Shown here one piece after another: positions 1 to 7,989 of a DNA stretch of 38,335 nucleotides (position 1 is the stretch's first letter; each line of letters starts with the position of its first letter). The DNA is from Opitutia bacterium (GTDB taxonomy: Bacteria > Verrucomicrobiota > Verrucomicrobiia > Opitutales > Opitutaceae): positions 1 to 38,335 of the forward strand of contig CANJIU010000095.1 in the NCBI GenBank assembly GCA_947474365.1. The letters run 5' to 3'. A model generated the notes under the pieces. It ran no database searches, had not been told where the DNA came from, and worked only from the letters and a program-made list of their open reading frames with translations. The position numbers were made by a program, and so were the translations under genes.

Positions 1-46
1 CCTCCGACGCAACCCCGATGTGGACACCCCGCTTACCCGGTCCCGC

Positions 47-62
47 GATTATCACGATAATC
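47..62. repeat. Short perfect dyad, operator-like
   Basis: The sequence reads GATTATC, two bases, GATAATC: a perfect 7-bp inverted repeat with a 2-nt centre. The size suits a dimeric repressor site. No promoter or gene start can be tied to it because the window begins just upstream. Confidence 0.3.
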
Positions 63-253
63 CCCGGACAGACCGGATCACCTCCTGTCACAATCTGAAG
101 AATCACACCTCAGGTTTCAGGAATCTGCGCGGCTCTGGACAATGTTTTTGGCTTCACTTTTTGGAAATTAAGTACTCCTCTTTGCACGTTCTAAAATACT
201 AACATTCAACTAAGTCCGCGTTTATTCGCGATTTAGCTTCGTCGGCCAAAATT

Positions 254-278
254 GGTTCGAGTCCCGTTGGCCGCCCCA
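254..278 (+). pseudogene. tRNA-His-like 3'-end fragment (possible attachment site)
   Basis: The sequence contains a T-loop (TTCGAGT), the 3' half of the T-stem (CCCGT), seven bases that could form the 3' side of an acceptor stem (TGGCCGC), a C discriminator and an encoded CCA. A C at position 73 and the ending GCC-C-CCA are characteristic of bacterial tRNA-His; E. coli tRNA-His ends AGCCACCCCA. The matching 5' acceptor (GCGGCCA), D-arm and anticodon arm are absent upstream, and the 5' T-stem strand mispairs at one position. It is therefore a fragment, not a gene. Such 3' ends are the usual core of attL/attR sites left by tyrosine integrases. A chance match is possible but unlikely given the CCA and C73. 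Confidence 0.55.
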
Positions 279-629
279 ATTTTCTCCTATGAGAGGAGAA
301 GTGATGTTAGTTGGAGTCGGCTGAGGTTTGGTCGGAATCCGACCGAAAACCGCCCCAGGTTGGCGCAACGCGGTTGGCCCCCTGACGGGAAAATCAGGTC
401 CCGTCCCTGTGAGTTCTATCAGTCCTCAAAAACGAAACGGAGTCGTCGTCGGGAATTCCGTCTATCTCGGAAAGCAATGATGCCTACGGAGACAACGACG
501 ATACTTCGTGAATCGTTCGGAGGCGGAGAAGTTCGTGAACGAAAGGGACACTACCACTCTCCCGATTGGGGAACTTTGGAAAAGAGGGACTGAAATCCGA
601 CTGGATACTGCCTCAGATCTGGCAGTCTT

Positions 630-635
630 TTGACA
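630..635 (+). promoter_or_regulatory. Candidate -35 box for the lacI-type gene
   Basis: A perfect TTGACA lies 64 bp before the chosen ATG at 699. No good TATAAT is found 16-18 bp downstream. The operator palindrome at 684-695 would fall in the early transcribed region, so a bound repressor could act as a roadblock. Confidence 0.4.
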
Positions 636-683
636 GTGCAGCAGGTCGGCGATGCTCTTTGCTCGCGTCGCGATGCCACGAAC

Positions 684-695
684 GCAAACGTTTGC
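684..695. promoter_or_regulatory. LacI-family operator, autoregulatory site
   Basis: This is a perfect 12-bp palindrome GCAAACGTTTGC ending three bases before the ATG of the LacI-type gene. It has the LacI/GalR-type operator form, with a central CG that LacI-family hinge helices typically recognise. The identical 12-mer occurs twice more, at 1777-1788 and 1811-1822, in front of the downstream operon, and I found it nowhere else in the window. This points to one regulator controlling both itself and the operon. Confidence 0.8.
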
Positions 696-698
696 CGC

Positions 699-1700
699 AT
701 GGCAGATACCGCTAACCTTGTATCCGTCGCCCGCCGGGCGGGGGTCTCCATCTCCACCGTGTCGAGGACGATCAACCAAACCGGCAAGATCAGCCTAAAG
801 ACCCAGGAGCACGTGCGGCGCGTGATGCGCGAAGTTGGCTACAAACCAAATCGCGTCGCCCGGCGCCTGCGAGCCGGTGGAAACTGCCACCTGCTGGGCC
901 TCATCATTCCGAATATCCAGAATCCCTTTTTCGCCGACTTGGCGCGCGGCGTCGAAGATGTCGCCTACCGCAACAACTTCGCCGTGCTCCTCTGCAACTA
1001 TGACGAAGATCCGGCCAAGGAGCGGTTCTATCTCGACGTGATGCAACAGGAGTCGGTCGACGGGGTCATCCTGCCCCCGATCCACGAACGCGATCCTGCG
1101 GTATTGCGGTTGGCGAAGAGCGGGGTACCAGTCGTCTGCGTCGACCGCGCGCTCTCCGACCCCTCGATCGACAAGGTGGAGATCGACAACCGCCGCGGCG
1201 CCTTCGATGCGGTGGCGCATCTGGCTGACCGCGGTCACCGCCGGATTGGTTTCATCTCCGGGCCGGCTCTTTCCTCGACGGGTCGCGAACGTCTCAGCGG
1301 GTATCGCGAGGCCCTGACCACCGCCGGCATCACGGTCCGGCCCGAGCTCATCCGCTACGGCAACTACAAGCAGGACAGCGGCCGCATTCTGGCGGCCGAG
1401 TTGCTCTCGCTTGCGGCGCCGCCCACGGCGCTCTTCGTTGCGAACAACCTGATGACAATCGGCGCCCTCGAAGCCATCCGGGAAAAGGGTCTGAAAATCC
1501 CGGAGCAGATCGGCTTGGTCGGCTTCGACGATGTGCCGCTGGCTGCGGTGTTCCAGCCGCCCCTCACCGTCGTACGCCAGCCGGCCTACGACGTGGGACG
1601 CCGCGCCGCGGAACTGCTCTTCGCCCGCCTGGCAGATCCGAAGCGACCACCCACGAGCCTGAAATTGCTGCCGGAATTATTGGTCCGCGGCTCGGGCTGA
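699..1700 (+). CDS. LacI-family transcriptional regulator
   Basis: This is a 333-residue DNA-binding regulator of the LacI/GalR family. Residues about 6-60 hold the LacI helix-turn-helix (VSVARRAGVSISTVSRTIN) and the hinge helix (YKPNRVARRLRAG). The rest is a periplasmic-binding-protein-like effector domain, with LGLIIPNIQNPFFADLARGVE at its start and FDDVPLAAVFQPPLTVVRQP near the end. Length is typical for the family. I chose the ATG at 699 because it places the helix-turn-helix at the normal N-terminal distance. A longer reading from TTG at 630 would add 23 residues with no family match and would run through the operator. The gene lies just upstream of and collinear with the sugar operon, and palindromes at both promoters imply that it represses itself and that operon. 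The effector is probably ribose or a nucleoside-derived sugar, by context only. Confidence 0.93.
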   Translation: MADTANLVSVARRAGVSISTVSRTINQTGKISLKTQEHVRRVMREVGYKPNRVARRLRAGGNCHLLGLIIPNIQNPFFADLARGVEDVAYRNNFAVLLCNYDEDPAKERFYLDVMQQESVDGVILPPIHERDPAVLRLAKSGVPVVCVDRALSDPSIDKVEIDNRRGAFDAVAHLADRGHRRIGFISGPALSSTGRERLSGYREALTTAGITVRPELIRYGNYKQDSGRILAAELLSLAAPPTALFVANNLMTIGALEAIREKGLKIPEQIGLVGFDDVPLAAVFQPPLTVVRQPAYDVGRRAAELLFARLADPKRPPTSLKLLPELLVRGSG

Positions 1701-1775
1701 GAAACATTACCGCACGGAGAGACCGCTCGCGACCGCAGGCAAGCCCACCTGACCAGAGGCGTGCCAGCAAACCCG

Positions 1776-1822
1776 TGCAAACGTTTGCATTGACAGTCCC
1801 GCGTCGCAGCGCAAACGTTTGC
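1776..1822 (+). promoter_or_regulatory. Operon promoter flanked by two LacI-type operators
   Basis: Two copies of GCAAACGTTTGC, at 1777-1788 (extending to a 14-bp palindrome 1776-1789) and 1811-1822, bracket a perfect TTGACA at 1790-1795. With a 17-bp spacer the -10 element would fall at 1813-1818, inside the second operator, though it does not match TATAAT well. The operator centres are 34 bp apart, about three helical turns, so two dimers would sit on nearly the same face. Repression by direct occlusion of RNA polymerase is the simple reading. A loop to the operator at 684-695, about 1.1 kb away, is possible. Confidence 0.75.
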
Positions 1823-1996
1823 TCTCTTCGCATGGCCCCATCATGCCTACCGCCCTACCGCTCTTTGGACTGTCGTGTTGCTAACTCGATTTTGCAGACG
1901 CCAACAACGCGCGCGATTGGCCCCCAGGGTCGCGATTTCCGGCCCCCTCCTCGTTGTTTTTTTCTCGGGTATCACCCGATCGGCCGCCGGATTCGG

Positions 1997-3025
1997 ATGG
2001 TTGGCGTGATCCTCACTATTGCTGCTCTGGCCTCTGCCTCCACCTGGCAGGTAGCCCACGAGGAATTCATCGAACCCGCACCAGCCGTGGCCGAAGTGCA
2101 TGCTTCGACGATCGTAGAGACGAAAACAGGCGCATTGGTCGCGGCGTGGTTTGGCGGCACGAAGGAAGGCAATGCCGACGTCGCAATCTATGTGTCGCGC
2201 CGCGAAGGAACCGCCCCCTGGTCCGCCGGCAAAGTTGTCGCCGACGGGATGCAGCCTGACGGCACGCACTTCGCTACGTTCAATCCGGTGCTGCATCGCA
2301 CCGCCGACGGCCGCCTTTTGCTTTTTTTCAAGACCGGGCCCTCCCCGGAAAAATGGTGGGGCGAAGTGATCGTTTCCAAGGACGACGGCCTCACCTGGAC
2401 CGACCGTCGGCGATTGCCCGACGGCATCCTCGGCCCGATCAAAAACAAGCCCATCCTTCTGGCCGACGGAACCCTCCTTTGCCCGACGAGCGTCGAATAC
2501 GATGCCAAGCACTGGGCCGTGCGCATGGAGCGCACCGATGAATCACTCACGAAGTGGTCGTCCACCCCGGACTTTGCCGACCCGCAAAAAATCGGCGCAA
2601 TCCAACCGACGGTTCTCGTCTGCCGCGATGGTCGCCTGGTTGCGCTGTGTCGCAGCAGCGTGCGAGTCATGGCGCAGAGTGGTTCGTCCGATGGCGGAAA
2701 GACCTGGTCGCCGCTCGAGCCCACCGATATTTTCATGCCAAACTCCGGCTTGGATGCGGTCACATTAAGCGACCGTAGTTTTCTGCTGGCCTATAACCCG
2801 TCCGAAAAGAACGCCGACCCGCAATCGTGGGGCGAACGCCGCCCGCTCGTCGTGGCGCAGTCCCGCGATGGACTTTCGTGGCAGACGATTGCGAGGCTCG
2901 AAACCCGGCCCAACCGCCAGGGCTACGCTTATCCCGCGATCATCCAGACACGGGATGGGCACGTGCACGTCACCTACACCTGGAACCGCGCCCGAATCAA
3001 ACATGTGACGCTGGAGGCCCGCTGA
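1997..3025 (+). CDS. Exported sialidase-like (BNR/Asp-box) propeller hydrolase A
   Basis: This 342-residue protein has an N-terminal secretion signal (MVGVILTIAALASAS) and a sialidase-like six-bladed propeller of the BNR_2 type. Asp-boxes are visible at residues 127-134 (SKDDGLTW), 230-237 (SSDGGKTW) and 289-295 (SRDGLSW). Family landmarks include EVHASTIVE, AAWFGGTKEGNADV, GPIKNKP and GAIQPT. No F/YRIP motif, which carries the first arginine of the classical sialidase triad, is visible, so sialic acid need not be the substrate. The ATG at 1997 was chosen because it starts directly with the signal peptide. The frame is open back to 1775 with an ATG at 1832, but that extension is low-complexity and reaches the promoter. 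The stop is 17 bp before the TBDR start. It is the first gene of the nine-gene operon and is paralogous to the gene at 5954. Confidence 0.85.
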   Translation: MVGVILTIAALASASTWQVAHEEFIEPAPAVAEVHASTIVETKTGALVAAWFGGTKEGNADVAIYVSRREGTAPWSAGKVVADGMQPDGTHFATFNPVLHRTADGRLLLFFKTGPSPEKWWGEVIVSKDDGLTWTDRRRLPDGILGPIKNKPILLADGTLLCPTSVEYDAKHWAVRMERTDESLTKWSSTPDFADPQKIGAIQPTVLVCRDGRLVALCRSSVRVMAQSGSSDGGKTWSPLEPTDIFMPNSGLDAVTLSDRSFLLAYNPSEKNADPQSWGERRPLVVAQSRDGLSWQTIARLETRPNRQGYAYPAIIQTRDGHVHVTYTWNRARIKHVTLEAR

Positions 3026-3042
3026 CCCTTTCCTCAAACCTC

Positions 3043-5952
3043 ATGAAAAATAAAACACGCCTGCCTGGGTTTCCTCATCTCGCCATCGGCTTACTATTGA
3101 TGGCGAATGCCGCACACGCGGCCGAACTCAGGGGAACGGTAAGGAATGCCCAAACGGGCGCGTTTCTCGAGGCGGCGGAAATTTCGGTCGTTGGCCAGGG
3201 CGCGACGGCGCGCACCGATCGCGAAGGCAGCTTCGTTGTTTCCGGCCTTCCGTCCGGAATCTACCAGGTGCGCGTTGGTTATCCGGGCAGCGTCGAGCAA
3301 ATCGTGCCGGCCACCGTGACCGAAGGTGCGGCGGCCCCCTCGATCGCGGTCGCGCTGCGGCCCAGTGACGACGATACCGGCATCGTGCGACTGAGCGAGT
3401 TCGTCGTCGCCGGCCAGCGCGAGGGCTATTCGGCCTCCGTGGCCCGCCAGAAGGCGGCCGACAACCTTCAGAACATTCTCTCCATGGACACCTACGGCAC
3501 GGTCGCCGACGGCAACATCGGCAATTTTGTCCAGCGCATCGCCGGGGTGAGCGCAATCAAGGACATCGACATCGTGGGCATCAGCCTGCGCGGCACACCG
3601 GGCGGCGCGACCGCCATCACCATGGATGGCTCGCGCTTTGCCGGTGTCGAGGGTGACCGCTCTTCGCGAATCGACCAGATCCCCTCGGAGTTCATCAAGG
3701 AAATCGAAGTCATCAAAGGTAACACGCCCGACATGTGGGCCGACGGACTCGCCGGCACGATCAATCTAGTGACCAAGTCGGTGTTCGATTATAGCTCAGA
3801 CGTGCGCACAGTTCAGGGCGGCGCATCGGTCAACACCTACCGGAACGATCTCTGGAAATGGCTTCCGTTTGGCTCGCTCAGTTATCTGACGACGTTCGGC
3901 AAGGACCGCTGGATCGGGCTGTCGCTTTCCGCGAGTTATAACAAAACGATCAACGTGCGCGATTGGGTGCAAACCGAGCGACGCGAACTCGATACCCGTA
4001 CCACGCAAGCGCGATTTCTCGACGACGTCCTCTATCGTGAGCGCGACGGCCTTTCCGCGAAGCTGGAGTTCAAGGTCTCGCCAGATACACGCGTCTTCGT
4101 GCTGAGCCAGGTCAATTACTGGAAGCAGGTTTCTGATCGCGACAACTACACGGTGGGAGCAACGGGAAATCGCACGGTGGCCGACTACTCGCGTCGCAGC
4201 CGCGCCCTGATCGAGGCGGGGCAGGCACCGGTGAACGCCGCCGGCGCGGCGGCGGGTGTGGCCCCCGGCTACACGGACACGTTTACCGAATTGTTGAACG
4301 CCACCTACACCAATCAAGTGCAGCGTGGCGGCGGCATCACGAAATTCTTCAAGTTCGGCGGCGGGCTCGAGCACAAGTTCCGCAACGGCTTCCGGCTCAC
4401 CGGCGACGCGAATCTCAGCCACAACCGCACGACGGGCGGCAACAGCGGCTTCACGGGGACCCTGCGCGGCATCGGCATGGCGGTTGATACCTCCGCCAGC
4501 CGCCTTCAACCGAAGTTCACGCAGACCTACGGACCGGCGATCGCCTATAACTCTGACCTTTCCGCGTATGCGCAGGGCCGGCTGCACAAGAACATCAGCG
4601 AAGCGCGCGAGGATCTGGATAGCGCGCGGCTTGACCTCAGCCGTGACCTTGCGCTCACAGTGCCACTGCGGCTGAAGGCTGGCGCCGCATTTCGCCGGCA
4701 GGACCGCTGGTCTTATTCCTCAGCACCGACGTGGGATTGGACGGGGACCGACGGCGTCATCGGCCGCAACGCTGCGACCGGCATTAACGACGACAACCTG
4801 GCGCAGTTCCGCGTCGCGCGGCCCGCGTATGGCCTGTTCAACGGCCACTACGCCGGGCTCGATCAGTTCGACTACGGTCGGGCCTTCGCAACGTTCGCGC
4901 AGACGCCGCAGTTGTTTCGCGCCAACGTCGTGGCCGCGCCGATTCCCGGTGTCGTGCGCGATGACATGACGGCCGGCTATCTGATGGGCAGCACCAAGTT
5001 TTCGCAGCTCACCGTCACGGCCGGAGTGCGGGTCGAATCAAACGACGTTCGCGCCACGGGCAGCCTCAGCGACCCCCAAAGTCCGACCCAAACAACGATC
5101 ACCAAGGGCGGCGGCGGCACCGACCTGTTTCCGAGCGCGAACTTCAAGTTCCACCTCACACCGAACGCCATCGTGCGCGCGAGTTACGCGGCAACAGCGA
5201 TGCGGCCGTCGATCGGCGACATCACACCGAACACCACGGTCAACTACTCCGGCGCCAGCGGGAGCGGCACCGTCACACAGAACAACCCCGATCTGAAAGT
5301 GCAGTTTGCCGACAACTGCGACGTCGCACTGGAATACTACTTCAAGCCCAGCGGCCTCGTCTCGGTCGGGGCGTTTCGCAAGGACATCAAGGACTTCATT
5401 GTGGCGACGACCGGATTCATCCGACCCGGCACCGACAATGGCTTCAACGGGCGGTATGCGGACTTCGTGCTCAACACCAACACCAACGCGCCGAGCGCCA
5501 AGGTCGAAGGCCTGGAATTTGATTTCAACCACCAGCTCTCCTTCCTGCCCGCGCCTTTTCACCGCCTGCGCGTGTTTGCAAACTATACGTACCTGAAGAC
5601 CAGCGGCAAATACAGCGGGGGCACCGACGAGCTCGTAAACTTTGTGCCGCGCACCTACAACGTCGGCGGCTCGTTCGCCTGGCGGAAGTTTGAGGGTCGG
5701 ATCGCCTACAACTTCAAAGGCGAATTTCTTGCCGCCTACAGCACCGATCCCACGGCGAAGAATCGGCAGAACCCGGATCGCTCACTTGATGTGAATTTCA
5801 AATATCAGTTCCGGCCGGAGTTCGCGTTTTATGTCGACGTCGTGAATCTGCTCAACCCCGGCACCTTCTGGTATAACATCGATCCCTCGCGCGTCGTGAA
5901 GTTCGAGCGCACCGGCGCGCGGCTGACCATGGGTTTCACCGGGCGCTTCTGA
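3043..5952 (+). CDS. TonB-dependent outer-membrane receptor with carboxypeptidase-like N-domain
   Basis: This 969-residue outer-membrane transporter imports a ligand using TonB energy. A signal peptide ends near residue 27 (MANAAHAAE). Residues about 29-107 form a carboxypeptidase-regulatory-like beta-sandwich (LRGTVRNAQTGAFLEAAEISV). Residues about 117-246 form the plug (LSEFVVAGQ, NFVQRIAGVSAI, IEVIKGNTPDMWADGLAGTI). The rest is a 22-strand-type barrel ending in phenylalanine (LTMGFTGRF). The N-domain is typical of receptors for glycans in Bacteroidota and Verrucomicrobiota. No SusD-like lipoprotein accompanies it, as is usual in Verrucomicrobiota. The frame is open from 2827, but the ATG at 3043 starts the signal peptide and follows the previous stop by 17 bp. 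The stop is one base from the next ATG, so the gene is firmly inside the operon. The ligand is inferred to be a ribose-containing or BNR-hydrolase-processed compound. Confidence 0.93.
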   Translation: MKNKTRLPGFPHLAIGLLLMANAAHAAELRGTVRNAQTGAFLEAAEISVVGQGATARTDREGSFVVSGLPSGIYQVRVGYPGSVEQIVPATVTEGAAAPSIAVALRPSDDDTGIVRLSEFVVAGQREGYSASVARQKAADNLQNILSMDTYGTVADGNIGNFVQRIAGVSAIKDIDIVGISLRGTPGGATAITMDGSRFAGVEGDRSSRIDQIPSEFIKEIEVIKGNTPDMWADGLAGTINLVTKSVFDYSSDVRTVQGGASVNTYRNDLWKWLPFGSLSYLTTFGKDRWIGLSLSASYNKTINVRDWVQTERRELDTRTTQARFLDDVLYRERDGLSAKLEFKVSPDTRVFVLSQVNYWKQVSDRDNYTVGATGNRTVADYSRRSRALIEAGQAPVNAAGAAAGVAPGYTDTFTELLNATYTNQVQRGGGITKFFKFGGGLEHKFRNGFRLTGDANLSHNRTTGGNSGFTGTLRGIGMAVDTSASRLQPKFTQTYGPAIAYNSDLSAYAQGRLHKNISEAREDLDSARLDLSRDLALTVPLRLKAGAAFRRQDRWSYSSAPTWDWTGTDGVIGRNAATGINDDNLAQFRVARPAYGLFNGHYAGLDQFDYGRAFATFAQTPQLFRANVVAAPIPGVVRDDMTAGYLMGSTKFSQLTVTAGVRVESNDVRATGSLSDPQSPTQTTITKGGGGTDLFPSANFKFHLTPNAIVRASYAATAMRPSIGDITPNTTVNYSGASGSGTVTQNNPDLKVQFADNCDVALEYYFKPSGLVSVGAFRKDIKDFIVATTGFIRPGTDNGFNGRYADFVLNTNTNAPSAKVEGLEFDFNHQLSFLPAPFHRLRVFANYTYLKTSGKYSGGTDELVNFVPRTYNVGGSFAWRKFEGRIAYNFKGEFLAAYSTDPTAKNRQNPDRSLDVNFKYQFRPEFAFYVDVVNLLNPGTFWYNIDPSRVVKFERTGARLTMGFTGRF

Positions 5953-5953
5953 C

Positions 5954-7012
5954 ATGAGGAAGTGGACGTGCTTCTGGTTCCGCCCATTGCTCGCGGCGGG
6001 CGTGACCTGGTCCGCCGCCGCCATCGCCGCGGGCCCCAAGCTTGTCGAGGAATTCATCGAGCCCGCACCGGTCAACCCGGAGGTGCATGCGTCGACCCTC
6101 GTCGAGGCGGCGCCGGGAGTGTTCACGGCCGCGTGGTTTTCCGGATCCAAGGAGGGCAACGACGACGTGACGATTTGGAGCGCGCGACGCACCGCTGCCG
6201 GTTGGTCGACGGCGAAGGAGATTGCCCGCGGCTCGGACGTCAGCGGAGAGCCACGTCCGTGCTACAACCCGGTGCTGTTTCTCGCCGGCGGCCGCCTCGC
6301 ACTCGTCTACAGCGTGGGGCGCGAGAAATCGCCGTGGCTACCGTACCTGGAATGGTCCGACGACGGCGGTGTTTCATGGAGCGCGGCGGTGCGACTGCCC
6401 GCCGGTCTGCGCGGACCGGATCGGAATCACCCGATCGCTTTGACCACGGGCGAACTGCTGCATCCATCGACGGGCGGCACGGGTAACGGCGGTCGCGGGG
6501 TGCACGTGGAGTTTTCCGATGCAAAACTCACGACCTGGAGGCGTCAGCCCGGCGTCGCCGATCCACGCGACTTTGGCGCGATCCAGCCGACGCTGCTCGA
6601 TCACGGCGGCGGTCTCGTGCAGATGTTGTGTCGCACGTACACCCGCGAACTCGCCACGGCGGCTTCCTCCGACGGCGGCAAGACGTGGACGCCGTTGGAG
6701 GGACTCGGGATTTACCTGGCGAATTCAGCGATCGACGCGACACGGCTTCGCGACGGGCGCTGGCTTCTCGTCTACAACCCGAGCGCGAAGCCGGTAGACG
6801 CGCGGCTGTGGGGCGACCGCGCGCCCCTGAGCGTGGCGATTTCGCGCGACGGGCGCACGTGGGAAAGAGTCTTCGACTTGGAGACGGCGCCGATTCGCGA
6901 AGGTTATGCCTATCCATCGGTGGTTACCGCCTCCGACGGATTGGTCCACCTCACCTACACGTGGGGACGCAAACGCATCCGGTATGTCGTCCTGGATCCC
7001 GCCGCACTATGA
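5954..7012 (+). CDS. Exported sialidase-like (BNR/Asp-box) propeller hydrolase B
   Basis: This 352-residue exported propeller protein is a paralogue of the protein at 1997; the two share EFIEPAP, EVHAST, AAWFSGSKEGN, GAIQPT and the C-terminal EGYAYP and HLTYTW motifs. A signal peptide spans about residues 1-26 (PLLAAGVTWSAAAIAAG). Asp-boxes lie at residues 135-142 (SDDGGVSW), 238-245 (SSDGGKTW) and 297-303 (SRDGRTW). As in copy A, no RIP arginine motif is visible. The two copies differ in loops around the putative active-site face: GPIKNKP in A becomes GPDRNHP in B. They may therefore cut different linkages of one substrate. The ATG follows the TBDR stop by one base, and the stop overlaps the next gene by 4 bp (ATGA), implying translational coupling on both sides. 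Confidence 0.85.
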   Translation: MRKWTCFWFRPLLAAGVTWSAAAIAAGPKLVEEFIEPAPVNPEVHASTLVEAAPGVFTAAWFSGSKEGNDDVTIWSARRTAAGWSTAKEIARGSDVSGEPRPCYNPVLFLAGGRLALVYSVGREKSPWLPYLEWSDDGGVSWSAAVRLPAGLRGPDRNHPIALTTGELLHPSTGGTGNGGRGVHVEFSDAKLTTWRRQPGVADPRDFGAIQPTLLDHGGGLVQMLCRTYTRELATAASSDGGKTWTPLEGLGIYLANSAIDATRLRDGRWLLVYNPSAKPVDARLWGDRAPLSVAISRDGRTWERVFDLETAPIREGYAYPSVVTASDGLVHLTYTWGRKRIRYVVLDPAAL

Positions 7013-7941
7013 GTCCGGTAACCGCGAACAGAATCAGGGCCGCGTGGCGGACGGCAGCGCTGACCGTCCTGCTTTCATGGGGCCGACTCGCCGCCCAAAC
7101 GCAGGAGGAATGGCCCTTGCGCGCCGGCGATCCGGCCGGGGCGGTCTCCCCGCCAGAGGAGACGACCTTTCAACCGCGAGGGTTGGATGATCGCGGCTTC
7201 AACCGCGTCGTGCGCAAAGTCACCGAGCCCACGCTCACGATTTACCACCCCGCGCAAGTCGCGCATCGGAGCGCAGCGCTGCTCGTGATCGCCGGCGGCG
7301 GCTACGACGGCATCGTGATTGATCGGGAAGGACACGCGTTCGCTCGTTATTTTCAAGGGCAAGGACTCACCGCGATCGTGCTCAAGTATCGTCTGCCACA
7401 GGCGGACACATTTGCTGCGGGACTGCCGGCGCCGCAACGGGACGCACTCGACGCCCTGCGCTTCATTCGCCGGCACGCGGCAGACTGGCGGATCGATCCG
7501 AATCGCGTGGGGGTGATGGGCGCCTCGGCGGGCGGGCACCTTGCGGGGAGCTCCGCAATCTTCGGCCACAAGACTGACGGCTCACGACCGGACTTTGTCG
7601 CATTGCTTTATCCCGTCGTAACGCTCGCCGCGCCGACGGCGCACGCTGGTTCGCGACTGCGGCTGCTCGGTCCGGAACCCGCCCCGGCCCGGATCAACGA
7701 ATATTCCCTGGAGCGACGCGCGCAGCCGGGATTTCCACCGTTTTTTCTCGTGCACGCCCAAGATGACCAGACCGTTCCGATCGAGAATAGCCGGTTGCTC
7801 GCCGCCGCGCTGCAGCAAGCAAGCGTGCCGTGCGAGTTCCTGGTGGTCGCCGCAGGCGGGCACGGTTTCGCACTGGGGCGCACCGGTGCGTCGGCCCGCT
7901 GGAAGGAGCATTTCCTGGCGTGGCTGGACGCATTGCCATGA
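7009..7941 (+). CDS. Exported alpha/beta-hydrolase, BD-FAE/acetyl-esterase type
   Basis: This 310-residue serine hydrolase of the alpha/beta fold resembles BD-FAE and acetyl-xylan-esterase-like enzymes. An N-terminal signal-like segment (AALTVLLSWGRLAAQ) suggests export. The oxyanion-hole loop is AGGGYDG (95-101). The nucleophile elbow is GASAGGH (171-177) with Ser173. The acid is probably Asp253 in HAQDDQTVP and the base His285 in AGGHGF, so the triad is complete. The ATG overlaps the previous stop (ATGA), so the long frame continuing upstream from 6628 is only a shadow of the propeller gene. It probably removes acyl groups from the compound handled by the propellers, before or after passage through the TBDR. 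The next gene starts 48 bp downstream. The substrate is unknown. Confidence 0.85.
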   Translation: MSPVTANRIRAAWRTAALTVLLSWGRLAAQTQEEWPLRAGDPAGAVSPPEETTFQPRGLDDRGFNRVVRKVTEPTLTIYHPAQVAHRSAALLVIAGGGYDGIVIDREGHAFARYFQGQGLTAIVLKYRLPQADTFAAGLPAPQRDALDALRFIRRHAADWRIDPNRVGVMGASAGGHLAGSSAIFGHKTDGSRPDFVALLYPVVTLAAPTAHAGSRLRLLGPEPAPARINEYSLERRAQPGFPPFFLVHAQDDQTVPIENSRLLAAALQQASVPCEFLVVAAGGHGFALGRTGASARWKEHFLAWLDALP

Positions 7942-7989
7942 CGCCTCCTGCCGCCTATGCCTGAATTGCCTCATCGGATTCGGCCCCTC

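Larger units (their letters stand above)
1..698. other. Intergenic leader upstream of the lacI-type gene
   Basis: I see no convincing gene in these 698 bases. The open frames here are short, lack recognisable domains and overlap each other on both strands. Three things stand out: a perfect dyad GATTATC-AC-GATAATC at 47-62, a tRNA 3'-end fragment at 254-278, and a TTGACA hexamer at 630-635 followed by the LacI-type operator at 684-695. The first 250 bases look more AT-rich than the rest of the window, which fits a junction between sequences of different origin. That is my visual impression and I did not compute it. Confidence 0.6.

Noticed and set aside
252..593. 113-codon open frame near the left edge
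   Set aside because: It starts inside the tRNA fragment, has no domain or start context, and is Arg-rich. I treat it as non-coding.
1775..1996. Possible 74-residue N-terminal extension of propeller A
   Set aside because: The extension would start inside an operator and has no signal or homology to its paralogue, which begins directly with a signal peptide. ATG 1997 fits better.
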